Origin: Lautropia sp.
GTDB lineage: Bacteria > Pseudomonadota > Gammaproteobacteria > Burkholderiales > Burkholderiaceae_E
Assembly: GCA_030528325.1 (NCBI GenBank)
Contig: JAUMZD010000021.1
Location: forward strand, 1-53,489
Direction: 5' to 3'
DNA length: 53,489 nucleotides
In this document: positions 24,107 to 32,144 of the stretch, piece by piece
Position numbering within the stretch: the stretch's first letter is position 1
Layout of the letters: the number at the start of each line of letters is the position of its first letter
Made by a program: the position numbers and the translations under genes
The notes under the pieces: model-generated
What the model saw: the letters and a program-made list of their open reading frames with translations, nothing else
Database searches by the model: none
Told to the model about the DNA's origin: nothing

Positions 24107-26122
24107 TCAGACAGCCTTGCGCCGGCGACGGTAGCGGCGATCCGCCATGGCGACGAAGCCGCCGATGGCCATCAGCAGGCAGCCACCCCAGATCCAGTCG
24201 ACGAAGGGCTTGATCCAGACCTGTACCGTCCAGCGACCGTCCGGCAGTTCCTCGCCCAGCGCCACATACAGATCCCCCTGCAGCCGGGTGTTGATGGCGG
24301 CTTCGGTCTGCGTGGTGCCGGTGGCCAGATACAGGCGCTTTTCCGGGTACAGCACCGAGTAGGGCTTGCCATCGCGGCTGACATCGATCCGTGCGCGGGT
24401 GGCCCGGAAGTTCGGCCCCGGCACTTCACGAACCTCCATCAGACGGAAATCGTAGCCGCCCAGGTGCATGTCCTGGCCGGGGGTGAGCGCCTCGTCGGTT
24501 TCAGTCTCCATCGTGGTGACACCCGCCACGCCCAGCACGAAGATGCCCACGCCGATGTGTGCCAGCAGCATGCCGTAGAAACTGGCCGGCAGCGAACGGA
24601 TGCGCTGGCCCATCGGACGGCGGTGGGTGGCGTCGGACGACTGGCGCAGGCGCTCGACCAGCAGAGCCAGCGATGCCACCACCGACCAGATGCCGATGAA
24701 GACGCCCAGCGCGAAGATGATCGCGCCACCCACGCCGGCGCCCCCTTCGGCAGGTGAGGCCAGCCGCTCGGCACTGAAGCGGTCGGAGGTCAGCGCGATC
24801 AGCAGTGTGCTGACGATGGCCACACCCAGCGCCCAGCCCAGCTGGCGTTTCAGCTCGGGCACGGGGGAGCGGCGCCAGCGGGCCACCGGGCCGATGCCCA
24901 TCAGGAAGATGGCGGGCGCCATCAGCGGAAAGAACACCGCCTCGAAATAGGGGGGGCCAACCGAGATCTTGCCCATCTCCAGCGTATCGAGCAGCAGCGG
25001 GTACATCGTGCCGAGGAAGACGGCCGCGCAGGCCACCACCAGCAGCAGGTTGTTGGCCAGCAGCATGCCTTCACGTGAGGTGGCTGAAAACCCGGCCGGC
25101 GCATGTCCCGCGCCGAGGGCCGGTGCTTTCCACGCATAAAGCAGCAGGGAACCGCCGATCACCACCACCAGAAAACCCAGAATGAAGACGCCCCGGGTCG
25201 GGTCGGTGGCAAAGGCATGTACCGAGGTCAGCACGCCCGAGCGCACCAGGAAGGTGCCGACCAGACTCAGGCTGAAGGCTGCGATGGCCAGCAGCAGCGT
25301 CCAGCTCCGGAAGGTGCCGCGCAATTCGGTGACGATCAGCGAGTGCATCAGCGCGGTGCCGACCAGCCAGGGCATGAAGGAGGCATTTTCGACCGGATCC
25401 CAGAACCACCAGCCGCCCCAGCCCAGCTCGTAGTAGGCCCACCAGCTGCCGAGGGCGATGCCCAGCGTGAGGAAGGACCAGGCAGCGATCGTCCACGGGC
25501 GTGCCCAGCGCGTCCAGGCCGCATCGACGCGGCCGCCCAGCATCGCGGCGATGGCGAAGGCAAAAGCCACCGAAAAGCCCACGTAGCCCAGATATAGCAT
25601 CGGTGGGTGCAGCACCATGCCCGGATCCTGCAGCAGCGGGTTCAGATCACGCCCGTCCGGCGGCGCCGGCAGGCTGCGCTCGAAGGGGTTGGAGGTGAGC
25701 AGCAGGAACAGCAGGAAGCCGATCGAGATGCCGCCCAGCACACCGATCACGCGGCTGCGGACGACGGCGCCCAGCGTTCGACCAAAGATCGTGACGGCTG
25801 CCGACCAGATGGCGAGCATCAGTGCCCACAGCAGCATCGAACCTTCATGCGATCCCCAGGTGGCGGCGATCCGATAGGGTAGCGGCAGTCGCAGGTTGCT
25901 ATTGTGGGCCACGTTCTTCAGGCTGAAGTCGTGGCCGACGAAGGCCGAGGCCAGGGCCAGGAAGGCCACGACCATCAGGATGGCCTGGAACACGGTGGCA
26001 CGGCTCGCCACCTGCATCAATCGGGAATCGGCGTGCCGGGCGCCCCACAGGCCGGTACAGGTTTGAAGCAGGGCCAGAACCAGGGCCAGCCAGAGGGCGT
26101 AGTGTCCGATTTCCGCGATCAT
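24107..26122 (-). CDS. ccmF: Heme lyase subunit CcmF
   Basis: A large inner-membrane protein, part of the heme ligase that attaches heme to apocytochrome c. The 671-residue product has about 14-15 membrane segments and the tryptophan-rich heme-handling motif GWGGWWFWDPVENASFMPWL, plus WGSHEGSMLLWALML near the N-terminus, both family hallmarks. The length is standard. The gene begins three bases after ccmE, so the two are coupled. The C-terminus is basic (DRRYRRRRKAV), as expected for a cytoplasmic end. Confidence 0.96.
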   Translation of the reverse strand: MIAEIGHYALWLALVLALLQTCTGLWGARHADSRLMQVASRATVFQAILMVVAFLALASAFVGHDFSLKNVAHNSNLRLPLPYRIAATWGSHEGSMLLWALMLAIWSAAVTIFGRTLGAVVRSRVIGVLGGISIGFLLFLLLTSNPFERSLPAPPDGRDLNPLLQDPGMVLHPPMLYLGYVGFSVAFAFAIAAMLGGRVDAAWTRWARPWTIAAWSFLTLGIALGSWWAYYELGWGGWWFWDPVENASFMPWLVGTALMHSLIVTELRGTFRSWTLLLAIAAFSLSLVGTFLVRSGVLTSVHAFATDPTRGVFILGFLVVVIGGSLLLYAWKAPALGAGHAPAGFSATSREGMLLANNLLLVVACAAVFLGTMYPLLLDTLEMGKISVGPPYFEAVFFPLMAPAIFLMGIGPVARWRRSPVPELKRQLGWALGVAIVSTLLIALTSDRFSAERLASPAEGGAGVGGAIIFALGVFIGIWSVVASLALLVERLRQSSDATHRRPMGQRIRSLPASFYGMLLAHIGVGIFVLGVAGVTTMETETDEALTPGQDMHLGGYDFRLMEVREVPGPNFRATRARIDVSRDGKPYSVLYPEKRLYLATGTTQTEAAINTRLQGDLYVALGEELPDGRWTVQVWIKPFVDWIWGGCLLMAIGGFVAMADRRYRRRRKAV

Positions 26123-26125
26123 GCT

Positions 26126-26572
26126 TTACTGCTTCAGGGTGTTGACGGAGGCGGGGTGACCCGCCCGCTCCAGGGCTTCGGCCGCCTCGGGTGGCATGTA
26201 GTTCTCGTCGTGCTTGGCCAGCACTTCGGTGGCGGTGAAGTTGCCCTGCTCGTCGAGGCGGCCCTGGGCCACCACGCCCTTGCCTTCGCGGAACAGGTCG
26301 GGCAGCGTGCCCACGTAGCTCACCTCGATCTGGTGGTCGCCATCGGTGATGCGGAACTGCACGCGCGTGCCGTCACGTTTCAGGCTCTCGGGTTCGACCA
26401 GTCCGCCGATGCGGAAGGCGCGTCCGGCAGGGGCCTCCTTCGCGGCCACCTGGGTGGGCGTGAAGAAGAAGACGATGTTGCTGTTCAGGGCATAGAGCAG
26501 CAGGCCGGTGATCAGGGCGAGCGAGGCGATGCCGCTGCCGATCCAGACGAAGCGTTTCTGACGGGGGGTCAT
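26126..26572 (-). CDS. ccmE: Heme chaperone CcmE
   Basis: A periplasmic heme chaperone anchored by one N-terminal helix (about 9-29). The 148-residue product has the OB-fold core (FRIGGLVEPESLKRDG, FRITDGDHQIEVSYVGTLPDLFREGKGVV). The conserved heme-binding histidine is in AKHDENY (His121, with Tyr125 four residues on). The start overlaps the ccmD stop by four bases, and ccmF follows after three bases. Nothing in it is unusual. Confidence 0.96.
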   Translation of the reverse strand: MTPRQKRFVWIGSGIASLALITGLLLYALNSNIVFFFTPTQVAAKEAPAGRAFRIGGLVEPESLKRDGTRVQFRITDGDHQIEVSYVGTLPDLFREGKGVVAQGRLDEQGNFTATEVLAKHDENYMPPEAAEALERAGHPASVNTLKQ

Positions 26573-26715
26573 GCCTGAAGGTCTCCGGCAGTGTCCTGTT
26601 GGTCTTCGAGCATCTGACGGGCGCGGCGGCGGCGCTGGAACAGCAGGACCAGTTCCAGTGCCAGCGCGGCGGCAGTCAGACCGTAGGCAATCCAGATGTA
26701 ATCCCAGTGCGTCAT
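26569..26715 (-). CDS. ccmD: Small membrane protein CcmD
   Basis: A 48-residue single-helix membrane protein that helps release heme-loaded CcmE from the CcmABC complex. The product begins MTHWDYIWIAYGLTAAALAL, then a basic RRRRAR stretch and an acidic tail, the typical CcmD layout. I start it at the ATG at 26715; the longer frame adds 32 residues with no family similarity. It overlaps ccmE by four bases. A 191-bp gap separates it from ccmC; that gap contains a short direct repeat (TCGAAGGATG near 26734 and 26780) and nothing else I can name. Confidence 0.85.
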   Translation of the reverse strand: MTHWDYIWIAYGLTAAALALELVLLFQRRRRARQMLEDQQDTAGDLQA

Positions 26716-26906
26716 GACCGTGCGTTCAACATCGAAGGATGATCGGGAGAGGAGGGTGAGGGCAGGGTGTTTTCTGCCGTCGAAGGATGGTGCCCGCGAT
26801 CGGGCCAGCACCTGTTGACATGGCTCAAAGCCGGTGGTTCCGACTGTCAGACTGTGTGAGCAGCTTCATCGCCGACACGCAGGGGATGGACAGGTTCGGT
26901 CAGACC

Positions 26907-27635
26907 TCAGGCGCGATCGAGCTGCTGCACCCACTGGGTGTGGCTCTCGCGCACGAGGATGATGCTGCGCACCCGGTGCAGCACCACGGCCACCGAATAG
27001 CACCAGGCCGAGACCGACATGATCAGCATGGCCTGCAGCATGATGCTGGCCATCTTCGAGCCGCCGACCGGACTGACGCTGGCGCCCTGATGCAGCGTGT
27101 TCCACAGATAGACCGAGAAATAGATGATCGGGACGTTGATCGAGCCGACCAGCACGAGGATCGAGCCGGCGCGGTCGGCGCGGGCCTGATCCTCGATGGC
27201 GCTGGAAAGCGCCATGTAGCCGAAGTACAGGAAGAGCAGGATCAGCGTCGAGGTCATGCGGGCGTCCCAGGCCCAGTAGGTGCCCCAGGTGGGCTTGCCC
27301 CACAGGGAGCCTGTCCACAACGCGATGGCGGCCATCAGTGCGCCGGTGGGTGCCAGCGCCGAGATCATCATGGCCGACATCCGCGTCCGGAACCCCAGGT
27401 TCAGCACGGCGTAGACCGACATCACCAGATAGATGAACATCGCCATCCAGGCCGCCGGCACATGGATGAAGATGATGCGGTAGACCTCGCCCTGCTGGAA
27501 GTCGGTGGGTGCCACGGCAAAGCCCAGCCACAGGCCGATGGCACAGGTGATGACAGCTGCCGCGGAAAACCAGGGAATCAGCTTGCCGGCCAGAAAGTAG
27601 AAGCGCTGCGGGGCAGCGTAGGTGAACAGGCTCAT
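26907..27635 (-). CDS. ccmC: Heme transporter subunit CcmC
   Basis: An inner-membrane protein that presents heme to CcmE. The 242-residue product has six hydrophobic segments and the tryptophan-rich motif WGTYWAWDARMTST, with nearby family strings FIHVPAAWMAMFIY and GSINVPIIYFSV. The start (MSLFTYAAPQRFYFLAGK) is the internal ATG that overlaps the ccmB stop by four bases; the longer open frame reads back through ccmB in another frame. Length is normal for the family. Confidence 0.95.
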   Translation of the reverse strand: MSLFTYAAPQRFYFLAGKLIPWFSAAAVITCAIGLWLGFAVAPTDFQQGEVYRIIFIHVPAAWMAMFIYLVMSVYAVLNLGFRTRMSAMMISALAPTGALMAAIALWTGSLWGKPTWGTYWAWDARMTSTLILLFLYFGYMALSSAIEDQARADRAGSILVLVGSINVPIIYFSVYLWNTLHQGASVSPVGGSKMASIMLQAMLIMSVSAWCYSVAVVLHRVRSIILVRESHTQWVQQLDRA

Positions 27636-28378
27636 TCGAGTGAGGTGCGGAGGGCCAGGGCAACCACGAAGGGGCCGCCCCAAAGAGCCATAAGCATACC
27701 AGCAGCCAGCAGCGACAGATGTGCACCGGCCGAGAGGCCGGCAGCGAGCATGTCGACGGCGCCACTGCCGAAGATCAGCACGGGCACGTAGAGGGGCAGG
27801 CACAGCAGCGCCAGCAGGGCGCCACCGCTGCGCAGCCCCAGCGTCAGGGCGGCGCCGATCGCGCCGAGGATCAGCAGCGTCGGCGTGCCCAGCAGCAGGG
27901 TCAGCATCAGGAGCAGCATCCGTTCGGCATCCATCGACAGCATCAGTGCGAGTGCAGGCGTGACGAGAATCAGCGGCAGGGTCGACACCATCCAGACGGC
28001 CAGCAGCTTGCCGCCCACCAGTGCGGTCGGTGAACGGCCGCTGGCCAGCATGTGCTCGAGGCTGCCGTCCTGATGATCGTTGGCAAAGAGCATCGGCAGG
28101 GCCGTCAGCTGGGCCAGCAGCGCCATCACCCAGATCACGCCGGGGCCGATGCGGGACAGCCACTGCGTTTCCGGGCCCACGGCAAAGGGGAACATCAGGC
28201 AGGCCAGCACGAAGAAGCCGATCAGGTTCAGCGTGTCGGCACGGCGGCGCATGGCGATTCGCAGATCGCGGCGAAAGGCCCAGAGGAAGGTGTTGGGGGC
28301 TGCTGGGGGTAGAACCGGGGTCTGTGCCGGGGCATCCGGCCGGGGTGTGGACGGGGGATGGGCAGGGGTCGTACTCAT
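27632..28378 (-). CDS. ccmB: Heme exporter ABC permease CcmB
   Basis: The permease half of the CcmAB ABC complex in the inner membrane, which drives release of holo-CcmE. The 248-residue product has six hydrophobic segments and the family pattern (FLWAFRRDLRIAMRRRADTL, FANDHQDGSLEHMLASGRSP, LCLPLYVPVLIFGSGAV). The first 28 residues are a Pro/Thr/Ala-rich extension, in line with the low-complexity additions seen in neighbours. It overlaps both ccmA and ccmC by four bases. Confidence 0.95.
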   Translation of the reverse strand: MSTTPAHPPSTPRPDAPAQTPVLPPAAPNTFLWAFRRDLRIAMRRRADTLNLIGFFVLACLMFPFAVGPETQWLSRIGPGVIWVMALLAQLTALPMLFANDHQDGSLEHMLASGRSPTALVGGKLLAVWMVSTLPLILVTPALALMLSMDAERMLLLMLTLLLGTPTLLILGAIGAALTLGLRSGGALLALLCLPLYVPVLIFGSGAVDMLAAGLSAGAHLSLLAAGMLMALWGGPFVVALALRTSLE

Positions 28379-29034
28379 GGGCGAGAGGCTCCCGGCAGCA
28401 TCAGTACCGGTGGGTCGCGGCGGGCCAGCACCGGCAGATGGGTGGCGATCAGGGCGCTGCCACCCTGATGGAGATGCTCGTCCAGCAGACCATCCAGCAG
28501 ATCGCTGCCGGCCTGATCGAGTGCAGCCGATGGCTCATCCAGCAGCCAGAGCCGGCGATGCGGGGAGACCAGCAGGCGTGCCAGCGTCAGCCGCTGGCGC
28601 TGGCCCTGGGACAGGCGACGGGCCTCCACATGCAGGGCACGGCCAAGGCCCACCCGGGCAAGCGCGTCACGCAGGAAGGCGCGTGCGCCTTGCCCCCCGT
28701 CGAGCCCTGCCATCAGACTCAGGTTTTCCAGGGCGGTCAGCTCGGCCTTGATGCCACCGGCATGGCCGAGCCACAGGGCATGGGGGCGCAGCGCGCCCGT
28801 GTCGGGGCTGAAGCGCTCGCCGTTCAGACTCAGCTCGCCGGCCTGAAGAGGCGTGAGCCCCAGCAGCGCACGCAGCAGGGTGGACTTGCCACTGCCATTG
28901 GGCCCCCGCAGCAGCAGGGCACTGGCCGGTGGCAGCTCGAAGCCGATGCCCTCGAACAGGAGCAGCGGGCCGCGCCTCAGTGTCAGGCCGCGGGCCGAGA
29001 GGGAGAGGGTGTGGGGGGATGGCGTGGGTGCCAT
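28375..29034 (-). CDS. ccmA: Heme exporter ATP-binding subunit CcmA
   Basis: The ATPase of the CcmABC complex. The 219-residue product has Walker A GPNGSGKS (44-51), the ABC signature LSQGQRQRLTLARLL, and Walker B LWLLDEPSAALD followed by the H-loop ATHL. I use the internal ATG (MAPTPSPHTLSLSARG), which matches family length; the upstream 22 codons overlap an R2 fragment. It lies about 70 bp after ccmI, and that gap also contains R2 material. Confidence 0.94.
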   Translation of the reverse strand: MAPTPSPHTLSLSARGLTLRRGPLLLFEGIGFELPPASALLLRGPNGSGKSTLLRALLGLTPLQAGELSLNGERFSPDTGALRPHALWLGHAGGIKAELTALENLSLMAGLDGGQGARAFLRDALARVGLGRALHVEARRLSQGQRQRLTLARLLVSPHRRLWLLDEPSAALDQAGSDLLDGLLDEHLHQGGSALIATHLPVLARRDPPVLMLPGASRP

Positions 29035-29092
29035 GCAGGTATCGGGACGTCGGGAAAGGATCCGCGCGGGTCGGTGTGTTGACGGGTCAGCC

Positions 29093-29106
29093 CATGACAC
29101 GCTCTA
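29093..29106 (-). repeat. R2 terminal fragment supplying the ccmI stop codon
   Basis: CATGACACGCTCTA is the R2 end. On the minus strand it starts TAGAGCGTGTCATG, and its first three bases are the stop codon of ccmI. Confidence 0.6.
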
Positions 29107-30465
29107 GAGACGGGTATCGATGTCGACCTGCACGTCGTCGGCATCATGCCGGACGACGGGGCTGCTGCCTTCCAGATCACCGGGTTGGGCCGTCGGCTGG
29201 CCGGACTTCGAGATCCGGGCGATGACGATGACCTGCTGCTGGCTCGAGAGCCTGCCCATCGGGCCCATCGCGTCGGCGTCGCTGAAACTGAAGCGATAGG
29301 GGAGGTCGGCCACCCGGATGCGCCGGACGGCCAGTGGCGGGCCTGCTGGCCTGCCGCTTTCATCCACGCCCCGTACGGCCAGGAACACGGTGTCTTCAGG
29401 GCCGGCCTGGGTTGCCAGGCTGGCATCGAGCTGGATCGCGCCTTTCAGGACGGGGCCAGCTGGTCGGTCGACGGCTTCAGCAGGCCGGTCACCGGTGGCA
29501 GCCGTCGACGATGGCGAGGCGGCGGTGCTGCCCGGGATGCTGGCCTCGGCCAGCGGCGGCAGGCCGGCCTGGGCACGCACCTGTTCGATCTGCCGGGCAA
29601 TCTGCCGATAAGGGCCGGAGCCCGGTTCGAGCTGGGCCAGCAGGGGTTCCCAGTAGCCGAGCGTGAGCTGGTGGTTGCCCTGGCTCAGCTGATAGGCGCC
29701 GGCCAGTGCCATCGCCTTGGCGTGTCGGGGCTGTTTGGCCAGCGCGTCCTGAATCAGTGCCCACGGGCGACCATCGAGCTTGTTGCCCGCCTGCTGGCCC
29801 AGCGCATCGGCCAGGTCGATGCGGATCTGGGCGGCCAGCTGGGGCTCCTCGCTGTCGACTTCGAGGGCCTTCTCCAGTGCCGCGATGGCGGCCTCGCGCT
29901 GGCCCATCGACAGGCGCGAGCGGCCCAGCATCAACCAGCCCTCGACCAGAGACGGGTCTTCCTTCAGCCGTGCCTCCAGCGTCGCCAGCAGGCTGTCCAC
30001 GTCCGGCTGGCCCGAACGGGCCAGAAAGTCGGGGTTCGTTGCCTCCGGCATGCCGGTGGTGCGGTAGAAGGCGATGGGCAGAGCCACCAGTGCCGTCAGG
30101 AAGAGCACGGCCAGCACCAGACGGGGCTTGCGGGCGGCCGTCTTGCCGGCAAGTGCTGCGTCGGCAGGGGAGGGAGCATCACCTGCCGTCGGAGCGCTTG
30201 CCGGTTTCAGATCGGCCAGCGCCGCCGCCGAGAATTCCTGGATCAGCGCCTCGCGTTCGGGCGAGTCGGCTGGCAGCTCGGCCAGCTCCGCATCGAGGCG
30301 GGCGCGGCGCTCGCGGATGATGTCACGGTTCAGGGCGGCGGCATCGCCGCCGGCTGGCTGGCTGTCGCTTTGCACGCGCCGCAACAGCGGCCAGACGACG
30401 AACAGGGCGACGGCTGCACCAATGGGCAGCAGCACGAGGAGGATGAAAGAGGTGGTGCTCAGCAT
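29104..30465 (-). CDS. ccmI: Cytochrome c maturation protein CcmI, TPR type
   Basis: A membrane-anchored TPR protein that chaperones apocytochrome c to the CcmFH ligase. The 453-residue product has an N-terminal helix (about 5-25), a second near 125-145 (LVLAVLFLTALVALPIAF), and the family's N-terminal segment with RERRARLDAELAELPADSPE. TPR repeats follow at about 175-310 (LVEGWLMLGRSRLSMGQREA and so on), then a C-terminal beta-rich domain. It is unusual in being the first gene of the ccm operon rather than the last. A Ser/Thr/Ala-rich insert lies near 320-350. Its stop TAG is the start of an R2 repeat. The start ATG at 30465 excludes 67 upstream codons of non-family sequence. Confidence 0.9.
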   Translation of the reverse strand: MLSTTSFILLVLLPIGAAVALFVVWPLLRRVQSDSQPAGGDAAALNRDIIRERRARLDAELAELPADSPEREALIQEFSAAALADLKPASAPTAGDAPSPADAALAGKTAARKPRLVLAVLFLTALVALPIAFYRTTGMPEATNPDFLARSGQPDVDSLLATLEARLKEDPSLVEGWLMLGRSRLSMGQREAAIAALEKALEVDSEEPQLAAQIRIDLADALGQQAGNKLDGRPWALIQDALAKQPRHAKAMALAGAYQLSQGNHQLTLGYWEPLLAQLEPGSGPYRQIARQIEQVRAQAGLPPLAEASIPGSTAASPSSTAATGDRPAEAVDRPAGPVLKGAIQLDASLATQAGPEDTVFLAVRGVDESGRPAGPPLAVRRIRVADLPYRFSFSDADAMGPMGRLSSQQQVIVIARISKSGQPTAQPGDLEGSSPVVRHDADDVQVDIDTRL

Positions 30466-30590
30466 CCCCGCATTGTCGGGGCAATGCCGGGCCGGGTCAA
30501 AGCAAATCGTGCCCGGGGAGCGGGTGGCCGATGCGGGCTCGATCGTCGCCTTGCCTGCGGCAGGACGGCCGAGCCGGCCCGGTCTGGTGG

Positions 30591-30608
30591 TGCCGCCCAA
30601 GCTCCTAG
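30591..30608. repeat. R1 right-end fragment
   Basis: TGCCGCCCAAGCTCCTAG is the R1 right end alone. It abuts the terminator of the type I secretion operon. Confidence 0.6.
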
Positions 30609-30634
30609 AAAAAAGGGGCGCCTGCTGGCGCCCC
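30609..30634 (-). terminator. Intrinsic terminator of the type I secretion operon
   Basis: On the minus strand a perfect 8-bp stem GGGGCGCC/GGCGCCCC with a 4-base loop is followed by TTTTTT, about 30 bases after the stop of the HlyD-like gene. Confidence 0.9.
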
Positions 30635-30662
30635 CGTCTGATCGCGGGAATAATTCTTGCGA

Positions 30663-32144
30663 TCAACGCTCGCGCATGGCTTCGCGCATCTTCAGGATCG
30701 GTTTCAGCACATAGTCCATCACCGTCTTTTCGCCGGTGCGGATCTCGACCGAGGCCGTCATGCCGGGGATGATCGGCAGCTCCTTGCCACCGGCAGCCAG
30801 TGCCGAGGTCTTCGTGCGCACCAGCACGCGGTAGTAGCGGTTGTCCTGTGCCGTGCGCTGCTCGTCGTCTCGAAGCGTGTCCGGGCTGATCAGCTCCACT
30901 TCACCGTTCAGGCCGCCATAGATCGCGTAGTCATAGGCCGAGATCTTCACGGTTGCCGGCAGCCCAGGGCGCAGGAAGGCCACATCATGCGGCCGGATCT
31001 TCGCCTCGACCAGCAGCTGGTCTTCTAGCGGGATGATCTCCATGATGTCCTGGCCCGGCTGGATCACGCCGCCCCGGGTGTTCATCCGGATGTTCTTCAC
31101 GATCCCCTTCACCGGCGCCGTCAGCACGGTTCGCGTCACCTGGTCCTGGCGCGCCGTCAGCGACTGCTGGACCTGGGCCAGCTCGGCCTCGACCTTCGAC
31201 AGATCGTTGGCGGCATCCACCCGGTGCTTGTTCGTGCGCTCCTGCATCTGCATCTGGAGGTCGTTGTACTGGCGTTGCAGTTTCAGCAGTTCGGTCTCGG
31301 CCACCAGTCCCTTCGCGACCATCGGTTTCGTGATGGCGATTTCCCGCGCCACCAGGGCCTGGCTGGCCTGGGACGTGGCGATCGCCTGTTGCAGCGCGTC
31401 CCGACGTGCCTCGAAGGTGGCTGTCTCGTTGTCGACCACTTCCGTGTCGGCCATCACGTCTTCCGGGAAGCGCAGGGCCGTGCCTCGTGATTCGGCGCGC
31501 AGACGCGCGGCCGATGCCTTCAGGCTGATCAGCTTGCTGTAGCCTTCCTGATAGGAAGAGCGTGCCTTCGTCTCGTCGATGCGCAGCAGCGGCTGACCGG
31601 CCGACACCGTGGCGCCTTCGCGCACCAGCATTTCGGCCAGGATTCCCCCCTCCAGCGACTGGATCACCTGCTCGCGGCTGGAGGCGATCACGCGTGCATC
31701 GCCCCGGGTGATCTCTTCGAGCCGGCTGTAGTAGGCCCAGACGGCGGCCGAGGCCAGCAGGGCCACGATCAGCACCAGCAGCAGGAAGCTGCTTTTCTGG
31801 CGGTCGTTCACCATAGCCTGCTGCATGTCGCGCATGAAGTCGAAGTCACTGCCGCTACCGGCATAGGCCGGTCTGGCGAAGCTGTCACGGCGCTGCATGG
31901 CACGCTGGCCGGCGGCGGCAGGCACCATCGCTGTCCGGCCCTGCGTGCCGGCACTGGCGCCGGGCGCATGAGACGGTGCTGCCTGCGGATCGGCGCCGCC
32001 CGGGCTGCCCCGGGTCGGGCCGGTTGCCTGGGCAACGGCCTGTGTGGCCTGGGCAGGCTGGGCCGCCTGAGCGGTGGCGGGCATGGCCGGCCGTTGGGCG
32101 GCCACCGCCCGGTTCTTCTGGTTCTGATCGGCTCGTTCAGACAC
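30663..32144 (-). CDS. HlyD-family type I secretion membrane fusion protein
   Basis: The periplasmic adaptor that links the ABC exporter to the outer-membrane channel. The 493-residue product has a long cytoplasmic N-terminal segment rich in Ala/Gln/Pro (1-115) and one membrane helix (about 119-141, SSFLLLVLIVALLASAAVWAY). A biotinyl-like hairpin half follows (EGGILAEMLVREGATVSAGQ), then a long coiled coil (about 200-330), and the C-terminal beta-barrel (GKELPIIPGMTASVEIRTGEKTVMDY). It overlaps the ABC gene by eight bases. Family members of this kind (LapC-like) serve exporters of large RTX adhesins, but the cargo here is unknown. Confidence 0.93.
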   Translation of the reverse strand: MSERADQNQKNRAVAAQRPAMPATAQAAQPAQATQAVAQATGPTRGSPGGADPQAAPSHAPGASAGTQGRTAMVPAAAGQRAMQRRDSFARPAYAGSGSDFDFMRDMQQAMVNDRQKSSFLLLVLIVALLASAAVWAYYSRLEEITRGDARVIASSREQVIQSLEGGILAEMLVREGATVSAGQPLLRIDETKARSSYQEGYSKLISLKASAARLRAESRGTALRFPEDVMADTEVVDNETATFEARRDALQQAIATSQASQALVAREIAITKPMVAKGLVAETELLKLQRQYNDLQMQMQERTNKHRVDAANDLSKVEAELAQVQQSLTARQDQVTRTVLTAPVKGIVKNIRMNTRGGVIQPGQDIMEIIPLEDQLLVEAKIRPHDVAFLRPGLPATVKISAYDYAIYGGLNGEVELISPDTLRDDEQRTAQDNRYYRVLVRTKTSALAAGGKELPIIPGMTASVEIRTGEKTVMDYVLKPILKMREAMRER

